Assembly (NCBI GenBank): GCA_946408025.1
Contig: CAMJQJ010000011.1
Span: forward strand, 1 to 37,188
Direction: 5' to 3'
Length of the DNA: 37,188 nt
Source: an uncultured Faecalitalea sp.
GTDB taxonomy: Bacteria > Bacillota_I > Bacilli_A > Erysipelotrichales > Erysipelotrichaceae
Below are positions 25,271 through 34,272 of this stretch, in pieces. The notes beneath the pieces were generated by a model, which was not told where the DNA came from, ran no database searches, and saw nothing but the letters and a program-made list of their open reading frames with translations. How positions within the stretch are numbered: position 1 is the first letter of the stretch; the number at the start of each line of letters is the position of its first letter. The position numbers and the translations under genes are program-made.

Positions 25271-26059
25271 ATGAAAACGTTTGTGTTAGATTTAGATGGT
25301 ACGATGTATCGAGGGACACAAATCATACAAAGTGCTAAAGAATTTATTGATTATTGTCTTGAGAATAAGATTCCTTTTATTTTTTTAACGAATAACGCAA
25401 TGCGTACACGTGAACAAAATGTAAAGCATATGTTAGATATGGGTTACTTAGGAATTTCCAGTGAACAGTTTTTTAATAGTGCCATAGCTGCTTGTGTGTA
25501 CGCAAAAAAGCAGTATTCTATCAAAAGAGCAGTGTATTTAGGCAAAGATGGATTAAAGGAAGCGATGGAACTGGCTTCCATAGAGTATGATTCCAAGCAT
25601 CCGCAGGCTGTCTTTGTTGGATTGAATAAAGAAGCGACTTATCAGGAATATTCACAATATTTAGCGTATCTATTAAATGGTGCCAAACTAATAGGTACAA
25701 ATAAAGATCGTATCTTGGCAAGTCCAAAGGGATTTGAAATTGGAAATGGAAGTATTGTCAAGATGTTTGAATATGCTTCAAATCAAATAAGTCCTGATAT
25801 TGGAAAACCGGCAACTCCTATTTTAGATTTGTGTCTAGATCATTTTGGATTGGATCGCAATGATATTCTTCTTGTTGGCGATAACTTAGAAACAGATATA
25901 AAACTCGGACAAAATGCGAATGTTGAAACTGTATTTGTGCAAACTGGCGTTCATACTAAAAAGGATATCAAACGTCTCAATATTCAACCAACATATGTAA
26001 TTGATCATTTGATGGAATTACCGGCATTGATTTTTGATCATAATAATGATAAAATCTAG
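25271..26059 (+). CDS. HAD-IIA-family hydrolase (NagD-like)
   Basis: 'FVLDLDGTMYRGTQII', 'FLTNNAMRTREQ', 'GKPATPILDLCLDHFG', 'LLVGDNLETDIKLGQNA'; RBS GGAGG, ATG 25271. Confidence 0.9.
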   Translation: MKTFVLDLDGTMYRGTQIIQSAKEFIDYCLENKIPFIFLTNNAMRTREQNVKHMLDMGYLGISSEQFFNSAIAACVYAKKQYSIKRAVYLGKDGLKEAMELASIEYDSKHPQAVFVGLNKEATYQEYSQYLAYLLNGAKLIGTNKDRILASPKGFEIGNGSIVKMFEYASNQISPDIGKPATPILDLCLDHFGLDRNDILLVGDNLETDIKLGQNANVETVFVQTGVHTKKDIKRLNIQPTYVIDHLMELPALIFDHNNDKI

Positions 26060-26081
26060 AATCGTAGAAAGAGTGAACAAA

Positions 26082-26312
26082 ATGGAAGATATTTTGAATG
26101 TTATATTAATGTGCCTAAGTGCTGTAATTATTATTCTAGTTCTTTTGCAGAGTGGTAAATCGGATGGTTTATCTGCTGCATTTACCGGAAGTGGTGATTT
26201 GAACTTGTTTGCGGTAACAAAAGAACGTGGACCAGAAAAGTTTATTAGCCGCATGACTTTGGTTTGTGGTATCGTATTCTTTGCGTTGGTCATTGCATTA
26301 CAGATTGTTTAA
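26082..26312 (+). CDS. secG: Preprotein translocase subunit SecG
   Basis: 'VILVLLQSGKSDGLSAAFTGSGDLNLF' with two TM segments; directly before rnr, a common Firmicutes arrangement. Confidence 0.93.
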   Translation: MEDILNVILMCLSAVIIILVLLQSGKSDGLSAAFTGSGDLNLFAVTKERGPEKFISRMTLVCGIVFFALVIALQIV

Positions 26313-26353
26313 AAAGGGCATTAAGCTCTTTTTTTTTGTAAAGGAGGGATTTT

Positions 26354-28405
26354 ATGAAAAATCAAATTCTAGGATATTTAAAAATTCATCAACAAGCAAC
26401 CCTAAAAGAAATCGAAAAAGCTTGTAAACCGAGAACAAGTAAAGACTTCACAAATATGATACGTTCTTTAAATGAGATGGAAGAAGAAAGATTGATTTTT
26501 AATGATCATCATATATATCAATATATTGATCCATCATGTATGTTTATAGGGATCGTAAAAGATATTTCTCGTTTTGAGTTTATAGTTAATTGTGCAGATC
26601 GCAAGATTCGTGTTGATAAAAGAAACGGTCGAAATGTTTTTGAAAAAGATGAAGTGCTAGTTCTAGAAAAGGAAAAACAAAATAAGATCATTCATGTCTT
26701 TTCACACGGCATCAAAAAAATTACTGGTACATTTTATCGTCGCAGAAATGAATTGATCTTTTATAGTGATGTTGATTTTCATCGACCTATCATTATCCGT
26801 AATAAAAAAGATTTTAAGATCGAGCATCGCACAAAAGCTGTATTGGATATTATCAAGTACAAAGATACTCTAGAAACAAAAATCTCAGCTGTATTAGGAA
26901 AAGAGCACGAAAAAGGTGTCGATATCGATGCGATGTTGTATGAAAATAATGTGCGAATGAATTTTAATGAGCATATCAAAAAAGAAATTAAAAAGATGGA
27001 CCAAGTTGTTACTGAAAAGGATAGAATAAATCGTGTTGATTATCGAAAGTTAACAACTGTGACGATCGATGGGGATGATGCGAGGGATTTTGATGATGCG
27101 ATTTCTATTGAAGACGATGAACAGGGGTATATCCTGTATGTTCATATTGCAGACGTAAGTTATTACGTTAAGAAAAACAGCGCGATTGATAAAGAAGCAT
27201 ATTTGCGCTCAACAAGCATTTATTTAGCTGATCGAGTTGTACCAATGCTTCCATTTGAATTGTCTAATGGAATCTGTTCATTAAATCCAAATGTCGATCG
27301 ATGTACGCTAACTTGTAAGATGCATATTGATGCAGCAGGAAAATGTACATCGTATGCCATTGTTCCAAGTCTGATACATTCCGATCAACGCTGCACATAT
27401 GCAAAAGTAAATGCGTTGCTTGAAAATGATCCAAGTGTTTTAGCTGAATACAGCAATGTAAAAGACCTTTTATTACGATTAGAAAAGTGTTCAAGAAGAT
27501 TACAAGAACGATCCATTGAAAGAGGATGTATCGATTTTAATTCCAAGGAATCTAAAATTATATTAAATAAAAATGGTAAACCTATCGATGTGCAATTGAA
27601 AAGCAGAGGATTTGCGGAACAGATGATTGAAGAATGCATGATTTTAGCCAATGTATGTGTGGCTAATTATTTACATTTACATGCCTTGCCTTGTATGTAT
27701 CGAGTGCATGAAGAGCCAGATCCTAAAAAGGTTTATTCTTTATACTCTATAGCGGATATTCTACACGAAGAAATAAACTTTGATCCAGAGCATATTCAGG
27801 CAAAGGATATTCAATTACTATTAGAACAGGTGAAGAATCCTGCAAATAAAGAAATTCTTTCTATTGTAGCTTTAAGGACAATGCAGAAAGCTCGTTATGA
27901 TGAAAAATGTATTGGTCATTATGGATTGGCTTTATCGGAATATTGTCATTTCACATCACCGATTCGCCGATATTCGGATCTTATTGTTCATCGTATGTTA
28001 AGAAAATACTGTTTTGAGGAGTGTAAAAAAGATCCAAGATATGATATGGAAATCATTCAGGAACAAAGTTTGCATGTATCTTCAAAAGAAAGAGATGCGA
28101 TTGCAATCGAACGTAAAGTAGATGATTACGAAAAAGCTCTTTATATGTCTTCTAGAATTGGAAAACGATTTAAAGGAACAATTGTTGGTGTGCAGAGCTT
28201 TGGATTCTTTGTTGAATTGGAAAATATGATCGAAGGGTTGGTTCCTATTCGATCGCTATATGATGATTTCTATGAATTTGATGAAGATACAATGTCGTTA
28301 CGATCAGAAACGACAGGGAATCGATATCAGATTGGTCAAAGTGTTAAAGTTGTATGTATGGAAACAGATATAAACAAAGGGCAAATCACCTTTGCCCTTT
28401 GTTAG
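26354..28405 (+). CDS. rnr: Ribonuclease R
   Basis: RNB domain 'TIDGDDARDFDDAISIE', 'YAHFTSPIRRYSDLIVHR'-like 'YCHFTSPIRRYSDLIVHRML', C-terminal S1 domain. Confidence 0.95.
   Translation: MKNQILGYLKIHQQATLKEIEKACKPRTSKDFTNMIRSLNEMEEERLIFNDHHIYQYIDPSCMFIGIVKDISRFEFIVNCADRKIRVDKRNGRNVFEKDEVLVLEKEKQNKIIHVFSHGIKKITGTFYRRRNELIFYSDVDFHRPIIIRNKKDFKIEHRTKAVLDIIKYKDTLETKISAVLGKEHEKGVDIDAMLYENNVRMNFNEHIKKEIKKMDQVVTEKDRINRVDYRKLTTVTIDGDDARDFDDAISIEDDEQGYILYVHIADVSYYVKKNSAIDKEAYLRSTSIYLADRVVPMLPFELSNGICSLNPNVDRCTLTCKMHIDAAGKCTSYAIVPSLIHSDQRCTYAKVNALLENDPSVLAEYSNVKDLLLRLEKCSRRLQERSIERGCIDFNSKESKIILNKNGKPIDVQLKSRGFAEQMIEECMILANVCVANYLHLHALPCMYRVHEEPDPKKVYSLYSIADILHEEINFDPEHIQAKDIQLLLEQVKNPANKEILSIVALRTMQKARYDEKCIGHYGLALSEYCHFTSPIRRYSDLIVHRMLRKYCFEECKKDPRYDMEIIQEQSLHVSSKERDAIAIERKVDDYEKALYMSSRIGKRFKGTIVGVQSFGFFVELENMIEGLVPIRSLYDDFYEFDEDTMSLRSETTGNRYQIGQSVKVVCMETDINKGQITFALC
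28373..28404. terminator. Hairpin at the rnr / HAD convergent junction, possible bidirectional terminator
   Basis: ACAAAGGGCAAA-TCACC-TTTGCCCTTTGT; T-rich tracts are weak on both sides. Confidence 0.5.
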
Positions 28406-29175
28406 ATAAGATTAAAATGTTCTAAAGCCCAGTATACACCATCTTCGCTTACTGGTTTTGTGACATAATTGGCAACTTGTTTGACGCTTTCCACTGCGTT
28501 CCCCATGGCAATACCACATCCAACAATTTCTAGCATATCTTTATCGTTACCGCCATCTCCAAATGCCATAGCTTCATCTGCAGAAAAGCCAAAATATTCC
28601 AAGATTTTTTGAGTTCCAATACCTTTACCGCCAGTGGCCGGTATGATATCCATTGCCTCAGGATGCCATCGAGTACAAGTTGTGTATTTAAGGTTTTTTA
28701 AGATTAATGGTTCTTGCTCTTTTGAGGCTGCAACCATCATTTGGTAAATATTCTCTTCAATAAGTTTGTCATAATTTTGTAAGACTTTTGCTCCATTAGG
28801 ATCAGCAATTAACATATAATCATCAAGTTTTTTATCATAGAAGTTGGCACCCATTAATGTATCGGAAGCAGCCATGCATGCCTTATTAATTTCGGCTGCG
28901 TTTTGTATGATTCTTTTGACATCTAGGGGATCCAAGTGATTTTCATAAATGATTTCATTATTATAAAGGCACAATTGTCCATTAAAAGTCAAAAAACCAT
29001 CAAATTCGATACCATCAAATTTAGGTACGATATAATAAGGCCTTCCTGTAGCCGCAAAAATCAAAATGTTATTTTCTTTTAGTTTTTGTAGAGCATATTT
29101 TGTTTTTTCACTCATATCATCGGCATCAATATCAATCAATGTTCCATCAATATCAAAAAATATAATTTTGACCAT
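28402..29175 (-). CDS. HAD-family hydrolase (Cof-type)
   Basis: 'IIFFDIDGTLIDIDADDMSEKTKYALQKLKENN', 'FAATGRP', 'GFSADEAMAFGDGGNDKDMLEIVG'; ATG at 29175. Confidence 0.9.
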   Translation of the reverse strand: MVKIIFFDIDGTLIDIDADDMSEKTKYALQKLKENNILIFAATGRPYYIVPKFDGIEFDGFLTFNGQLCLYNNEIIYENHLDPLDVKRIIQNAAEINKACMAASDTLMGANFYDKKLDDYMLIADPNGAKVLQNYDKLIEENIYQMMVAASKEQEPLILKNLKYTTCTRWHPEAMDIIPATGGKGIGTQKILEYFGFSADEAMAFGDGGNDKDMLEIVGCGIAMGNAVESVKQVANYVTKPVSEDGVYWALEHFNLI

Positions 29176-29359
29176 ATTCAAATTCCTTTCTATACAAATT
29201 AGATTATAAGGGATTCAATTTAATTGTCCAATTTTTTTAAGTTAAATGCAAAATTATCCATACGACGAATCAATATTTAAAAAAAAGGATTTTTTTGTGT
29301 TTTGCCTTTTCATATGAATGGATTGTGATATAATTAATGACAGTAAGGAGGTTTTTCCC

Positions 29360-29797
29360 ATGGGATTTATGGATAAAGTTAAAGACTTTGTTGCTCCAAT
29401 TGAAGATGAAGATGAAGGTTATGAAGCAACTGAAACAGTGCAGCCAGTTGTAGAAGAACCTGTGGAAACTCAAAGTCGCTATGAAAGGCCAAAAAGTCGT
29501 ACTAATGCATCAACTTTGAGCGCAAATACTAAAATGGTGTTATTTGAACCAAGAAGTTTTACTGAAGCAGAAGAAGTGGGACAGCGATTAAAAGAAGGTC
29601 GTGCTGTTGTTGTAAATTTACATAAACTTGATAGAGATTATGCGCAGCGTACAATTGACTTTTTAACAGGTGTTGTTTTTGCTTTAGACGGAAAAATTCA
29701 AAAAATTGGTCAGAATGTGATCTTATGTTCTCCAGCTCAGATTGGTGTTCAAGGACAGATCAATTTAGGAAATCCTGACGATTTTGATGAAGAATAG
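29360..29797 (+). CDS. sepF: Cell division protein SepF
   Basis: 'MVLFEPRSFTEAEEVGQRLKEGRAVVVNLHKLDRDYAQRTIDFLTGVVFALDGKIQKIGQNVILCSP'; ATG 29360 after AAGGAGG. Confidence 0.95.
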   Translation: MGFMDKVKDFVAPIEDEDEGYEATETVQPVVEEPVETQSRYERPKSRTNASTLSANTKMVLFEPRSFTEAEEVGQRLKEGRAVVVNLHKLDRDYAQRTIDFLTGVVFALDGKIQKIGQNVILCSPAQIGVQGQINLGNPDDFDEE

Positions 29798-29804
29798 TCA
29801 ATAA

Positions 29805-30545
29805 ATGAATTTTAATGAAAAAGGTCATGAATTATTTATATCGCAAATACAAGATCAAATACGATCATGCCAAAAACGATATCAAATGGTTCGGACCTCT
29901 TTTTTAACGCCTGTTCAACAAGAAATCGTGCAGCAATTAGCTGGCAAGAAAATAATGTATTCACTATATGGTGGATATGAGAATGCACAAAGAAAAGTCG
30001 CTTGTTTTTCTTCTTATGAAACAGATTTTGAATATGGAATTACGATTCTTGTATCTAAAGTCGATCTTCGATTTCGCAAGGTTTCTCACAAAGATGTTCT
30101 TGGAACTTTAATGAATTTAGGTATCGAAAGAGAAATGCTTGGAGATTTGATCGTTGAAGATGATCGTATCATTGTTTTTACCAAAGAGAAAATGGCAGAA
30201 TATATCATGCAAAATACGAATCGAATCGCAAATTGTCCTGTTTCTTTTGAAGTGGCAGACAATATTACGATTACTTCTAAATTGACCGAGGAAATACTGG
30301 TGAATGCATCTTCGTTGCGTTTGGATGCAATTATATCCAGTTTAGCGCATGTATCAAGAAGTGAGGCTACAATGATGCTGCGTCGTGGTTTTGTAAAACT
30401 TAATGATGTCGTACTTGAAGAAAATCGACAATTATGCAATAATGATTTTGTTTCAATCCGAAGATGTGGGCGTTTTCAGTTCAAAGAAGTTAAAACCACG
30501 ACTAAAAAGGGACGTCTATTACTTCGATTTGATAAATTTATCTAA
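29805..30545 (+). CDS. YlmH-like S4-domain RNA-binding protein
   Basis: C-terminal S4 domain 'LRLDAIISSLAHVSRSEATMMLRRGFVKLNDVVLEENRQL'; sepF-ylmH-ileS order resembles Gram-positive dcw-adjacent loci. Confidence 0.88.
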   Translation: MNFNEKGHELFISQIQDQIRSCQKRYQMVRTSFLTPVQQEIVQQLAGKKIMYSLYGGYENAQRKVACFSSYETDFEYGITILVSKVDLRFRKVSHKDVLGTLMNLGIEREMLGDLIVEDDRIIVFTKEKMAEYIMQNTNRIANCPVSFEVADNITITSKLTEEILVNASSLRLDAIISSLAHVSRSEATMMLRRGFVKLNDVVLEENRQLCNNDFVSIRRCGRFQFKEVKTTTKKGRLLLRFDKFI

Positions 30546-30559
30546 GCAATTATAGAAGA

Positions 30560-30778
30560 CGCGTCAGAATTTCGATTCTTTTTAGAGAGTATCTTGTATT
30601 GGTGAAAAAGATATATAGATAGATTTTCTGGTATCACTTCTTAGCTGATTTTTTGAACTCATAGTAAAAAAATCCGGTTAAGTACCGTTATACACTTATT
30701 AAGTGCACAAATCGTTTGATTTGTGAACTAAGGTGGTACCGCGTTATTAACGTCCTTAGAGAGGACGTTTTTTTTATG
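30560..30778 (+). ncRNA. T-box riboswitch leader of ileS (5' boundary approximate)
   Basis: T-box motif AAGGTGGTACCGCG (30730-30743); upstream hairpins CACTT-ATT-AAGTG (30693-30705) and CACAAATC-GTTT-GATTTGTG (30706-30725); terminator ACGTCC-TTAGAGA-GGACGT-T8; next gene is ileS. Possible ATC specifier at 30633-30635 (tentative). Confidence 0.92.
30749..30776 (+). terminator. Regulated terminator of the ileS T-box
   Basis: AACGTCC-TTAGAGA-GGACGTTTTTTTT, directly after the T-box motif. Confidence 0.85.
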
Positions 30779-30794
30779 GAAAAGGAGAGTAGAA

Positions 30795-33521
30795 ATGGAT
30801 TACAAAGAAACACTGCACATGCCTAAAACAGGTTTTGAAATGCGTGGTAATTTGCCAAAGAAAGAACCTGGAATCCAAAAATCATGGCAAGAAAATCATT
30901 TATTTGAAAAAATGTTAGAACAAAGAAAAGACGCTGAACCTTTTATCCTTCATGATGGTCCTCCATATGCTAATGGAGATATTCATTTAGGACATGCGTT
31001 AAATAAGATCTTGAAGGATGTTATCAACCGTTCTCATTACATGGAAGGATATAAAATTCCATATATTCCAGGATGGGATACTCATGGTCTTCCTATTGAA
31101 ACAGCTGTTACAAAACTTGGTTATGATCGCAAAAAAATGCCTTTAGCTGAATTTAGAAAAATTTGTTATGACTATGCTATGGAGCAGGTTGAGAAACAAA
31201 AACAAGGATTTTTATCTTTGGGTTCTATTGGTGATTATGATCATCCTTATATTACGCTGACAAAAGATTTTGAAGCTGAACAAATCAAGATCTTCGGAAA
31301 AATGGCAATGAAAGGACTGATTTATAAAGGGTTAAAACCAGTTTATTGGTCACCTAGTAGTGAATCAGCTTTAGCAGAAGCCGAAGTTGAATATAAAGAT
31401 ATTAAATCACCAACGATTTATGTAAAATTCCAGGTAAAAGATGGAAAAGGTGTACTTGATACAGATACATATTTTGTAATCTGGACAACAACTCCATGGA
31501 CAATTCCAGCGAACCTGGGAATTGCCGTTCATCCTCAATTTACGTATGCATTGGTAAATACCGATAAAGGTAAATTAGTCATGCTGGAAGAATTGGTCGA
31601 AACATTGTGTCCAAAATTTGAATGTAAAGAATACGAAGTAATCAAAACGTTCAAAGGTAAGGAATTTGAATATATTACTTGTACGCATCCTTTGTATCCT
31701 GAACGTGAAAGTCTATTAATGTTGGCAGACTATGTTACAGCGGATGCTGGTACTGGTTGTGTTCATACAGCTCCCGCATTTGGTGCAGACGACTTCTATA
31801 TTGGAGCAAAATATAATTTACCAGTATACTGTAATGTCGATGAACAAGGAAAAATGATGGCTTCATGTGGAGAATGGCTTGAAGGACAATATGTACTTGA
31901 TGCGAATAAAACTGTGACGATGAAATTGGATGAATTAGGAGCTTTATTGAACCTAACATTTATTACTCACGCATATCCGCATGACTGGCGCACTAAAAAA
32001 CCAATCATATTTAGGGCAACGACACAGTGGTTTGCTTCTATTGATAAAATTCGTGATGAATTATTAAATGAAATTCATTCCATTAAATGGGTTCCATCTT
32101 GGGGAGAACAGCGCATGCACAACATGATTGCAGATCGTACAGACTGGTGTATTTCCAGACAGCGCGCATGGGGTGTTCCAATTCCTATTATTTATGGTGA
32201 AGATGATACTCCATTGATGGATGAAGCTATTTTTGATCATGTTTCTGATTTGTTTAGAGAATATGGATCAAATGTGTGGTTTGAAAGAGAAGCCAAAGAT
32301 CTTCTTCCTGAGGGATATACAAGCGAACATTCTCCAAATGGTATCTTTAGAAAAGAAGTAGATACGATGGATGTATGGTTTGATTCAGGTTCCAGCCATA
32401 CCCCTGCTATGTTAAAACGTGGTTTAGGATATCCTGCAGATCTATATTTTGAAGGTTCTGACCAATATCGTGGTTGGTTTAACTCTAGTTTGATCGTAGG
32501 TACTGCAGTTTATGGAAAAGCTCCTTATAAACAAGTTTTATCACATGGGTTTGTCATGGATGAAAAGGGAGTTAAGATGTCAAAATCACAATGGAATGCG
32601 GTTGCTCCAAGTGAAATCACAAAGAAATATGGAGCAGACATCTTACGTCTATGGGCATGTAGTGTCGATTACCAGGCAGACTGCTCAATGGGTCAAAACA
32701 TCTTAAAACAAGTATCTGAAAACTATCGTAAAGTTCGTAATACATTCCGTTTCTTGATGGCAAATTTAGATGATAATACATTCACGAAAGAGGATTGTTT
32801 ATCATTCAATGAACTTTCTGATTTAAATAAATATATGTTGGTTCGTTTAAATGATATGGTTGATGAATGTATTCCAGCTTACAATGAATATCGTTTTGGA
32901 GATGTTGTAACTACGTTATCAACAATGATGACCAATGAGTTATCCGCATATTATTTAGATTATACAAAAGATATTCTTTACATTGAAAAAACTGATGATC
33001 GTGCACGTCGTGAAGTTCAAACTGTATTATATACAGCAGTAGAAGTCTTGGCAAAATTATGGGCTCCAATTCTTTGTCATACGACTGAAGAAATCAATAG
33101 CTTCATGAAGTTTAATGAAACATCTATTCATTTAGAAAGCTTTAAAAAGTTAGATTTAGACTTTGATACAGAAAAACTTCGCGAAGAGATGAATGTTTTA
33201 TTCGCTGTTCGTAAGGATGTATTTAAAGCACTTGAAGAAGCTCGTGCAAGTCAGTTGATTGGTAAATCTTTGGAAGCGCATGTATTGATCCATGTAGATG
33301 TAGATACAAAAGCTGTGATCGATAGGATCTTAAACCAACCAGCTCAGTGGTTGATTGTTTCTAAAGTGACCTTTACAGAAGACGAATTAACTCAATATGA
33401 AAGCTGTCAAGTTCAAGTAGAGAAAGCGAATGGACATGTTTGTCCACGTTGCTGGAATTACACAGAATCTGAACACGAAGATGGTTTATGTGATCGTTGC
33501 CATGATGTTTTAACAAAATAA
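30795..33521 (+). CDS. ileS: Isoleucyl-tRNA synthetase
   Basis: 'HDGPPYANGDIHLGHALNKILKD', 'DWCISRQRAWGVPIPI', 'KMSKSQWNAV', C-terminal zinc motif 'CPRCWNYTES..CDRC'. Confidence 0.97.
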   Translation: MDYKETLHMPKTGFEMRGNLPKKEPGIQKSWQENHLFEKMLEQRKDAEPFILHDGPPYANGDIHLGHALNKILKDVINRSHYMEGYKIPYIPGWDTHGLPIETAVTKLGYDRKKMPLAEFRKICYDYAMEQVEKQKQGFLSLGSIGDYDHPYITLTKDFEAEQIKIFGKMAMKGLIYKGLKPVYWSPSSESALAEAEVEYKDIKSPTIYVKFQVKDGKGVLDTDTYFVIWTTTPWTIPANLGIAVHPQFTYALVNTDKGKLVMLEELVETLCPKFECKEYEVIKTFKGKEFEYITCTHPLYPERESLLMLADYVTADAGTGCVHTAPAFGADDFYIGAKYNLPVYCNVDEQGKMMASCGEWLEGQYVLDANKTVTMKLDELGALLNLTFITHAYPHDWRTKKPIIFRATTQWFASIDKIRDELLNEIHSIKWVPSWGEQRMHNMIADRTDWCISRQRAWGVPIPIIYGEDDTPLMDEAIFDHVSDLFREYGSNVWFEREAKDLLPEGYTSEHSPNGIFRKEVDTMDVWFDSGSSHTPAMLKRGLGYPADLYFEGSDQYRGWFNSSLIVGTAVYGKAPYKQVLSHGFVMDEKGVKMSKSQWNAVAPSEITKKYGADILRLWACSVDYQADCSMGQNILKQVSENYRKVRNTFRFLMANLDDNTFTKEDCLSFNELSDLNKYMLVRLNDMVDECIPAYNEYRFGDVVTTLSTMMTNELSAYYLDYTKDILYIEKTDDRARREVQTVLYTAVEVLAKLWAPILCHTTEEINSFMKFNETSIHLESFKKLDLDFDTEKLREEMNVLFAVRKDVFKALEEARASQLIGKSLEAHVLIHVDVDTKAVIDRILNQPAQWLIVSKVTFTEDELTQYESCQVQVEKANGHVCPRCWNYTESEHEDGLCDRCHDVLTK

Positions 33522-33528
33522 TCTTCTT

Positions 33529-33558
33529 ACTGCAACCTTAAGTGGTTGCAGTTTTTTT
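33529..33558 (+). terminator. Intrinsic terminator after ileS
   Basis: CTGCAACC-TTAAGT-GGTTGCAGTTTTTTTT. Confidence 0.88.
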
Positions 33559-33593
33559 TATGATTTCTGTATAATAAAAAAGAGGGAGATTCT

Positions 33594-33987
33594 ATGCGAT
33601 ATAAATATCTTTGGAATTCAGGTTTATCTAAAAATGAGATCCAGAATATCGAAAATGGTTTATATAGTGACGAACAAATTTGTTTTTTGTGTGAAGCATT
33701 TATGAATTCATATCGAATAAAAAAATAAATTTAGGTCTGTTGCAATTTTAGTTTTCTCAATCGTAATCGTATTGACATTGATTACATTATTTCTAATCAA
33801 AGATAAGGTTGCAGGGATTTTTTCTTTTTTGTTTACTATAGGTTTATGTAGTGGACTGTTGTTATTTGTCAATGAAAACCATATTGAAAAAAATCGTAGA
33901 CAATTTATTGTTGCGCTCTCGAAAAGTATCCTAAATATGTTAAATTATGCAAATATATCTAGTTATCATGCATATTTTTTAATATAG
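33594..33987 (+). pseudogene. Small membrane protein in two overlapping-frame halves, broken at an A7 tract (frameshifted or slippage-dependent)
   Basis: Upstream ORF 33594-33728 (MRYKYLWNSGLSKNEIQNIENGLYSDEQICFLCEAFMNSYRIKK*, RBS GAGGGAG). The next frame is open from 33721 through 33987 (KNKFRSVAILVFSIVIVLTLITLFLIKDKVAG...). Losing one A from 33719-33725 fuses them. Confidence 0.5.
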
Positions 33988-34041
33988 ACAAAGGTGATAC
34001 ATTTTAGGTCATGTAAATTTGTAATTTGTGATATAGATGAA

Positions 34042-34068
34042 TTAATTATTATAAAATATAATAATTAA
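34042..34068. repeat. Perfect A/T-only inverted repeat
   Basis: TTAATTATTATA-AAA-TATAATAATTAA: 12-bp stem, 3-nt loop, in a non-coding AT-rich gap. Confidence 0.8.
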
Positions 34069-34247
34069 CAAAAAATTATCGATATATTCCAAAAAAATTG
34101 CATATATTAAGTAGATAGATGTTTTAAATCAATGAACCAAAAAAGAATGAGGATAGAACGATTAAAATTGGATTGAATTGTTTTTCATTGATGATTCTTT
34201 TACACAAAAACAATATAAATGATTTAAGAAGAAATAAAGAGTGAATA

Positions 34248-34272
34248 AAAAAACTAGCACTACGCTAGTTTG
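34248..34272 (-). terminator. Intrinsic terminator of the apbE-like gene
   Basis: Reverse strand AAACTAGC-GTAGT-GCTAGTTTTTTT; the stop codon lies within the stem. Confidence 0.8.

Noticed and set aside
26311-26338. Terminator after secG
   Set aside because: AAAAGGGC/GCTCTTTT stem is short with a mismatch; possible but not supported enough to list.
30086-30439. 117-aa antisense ORF in the YlmH-like gene
   Set aside because: Ser-rich shadow of a well-supported S4-domain CDS.
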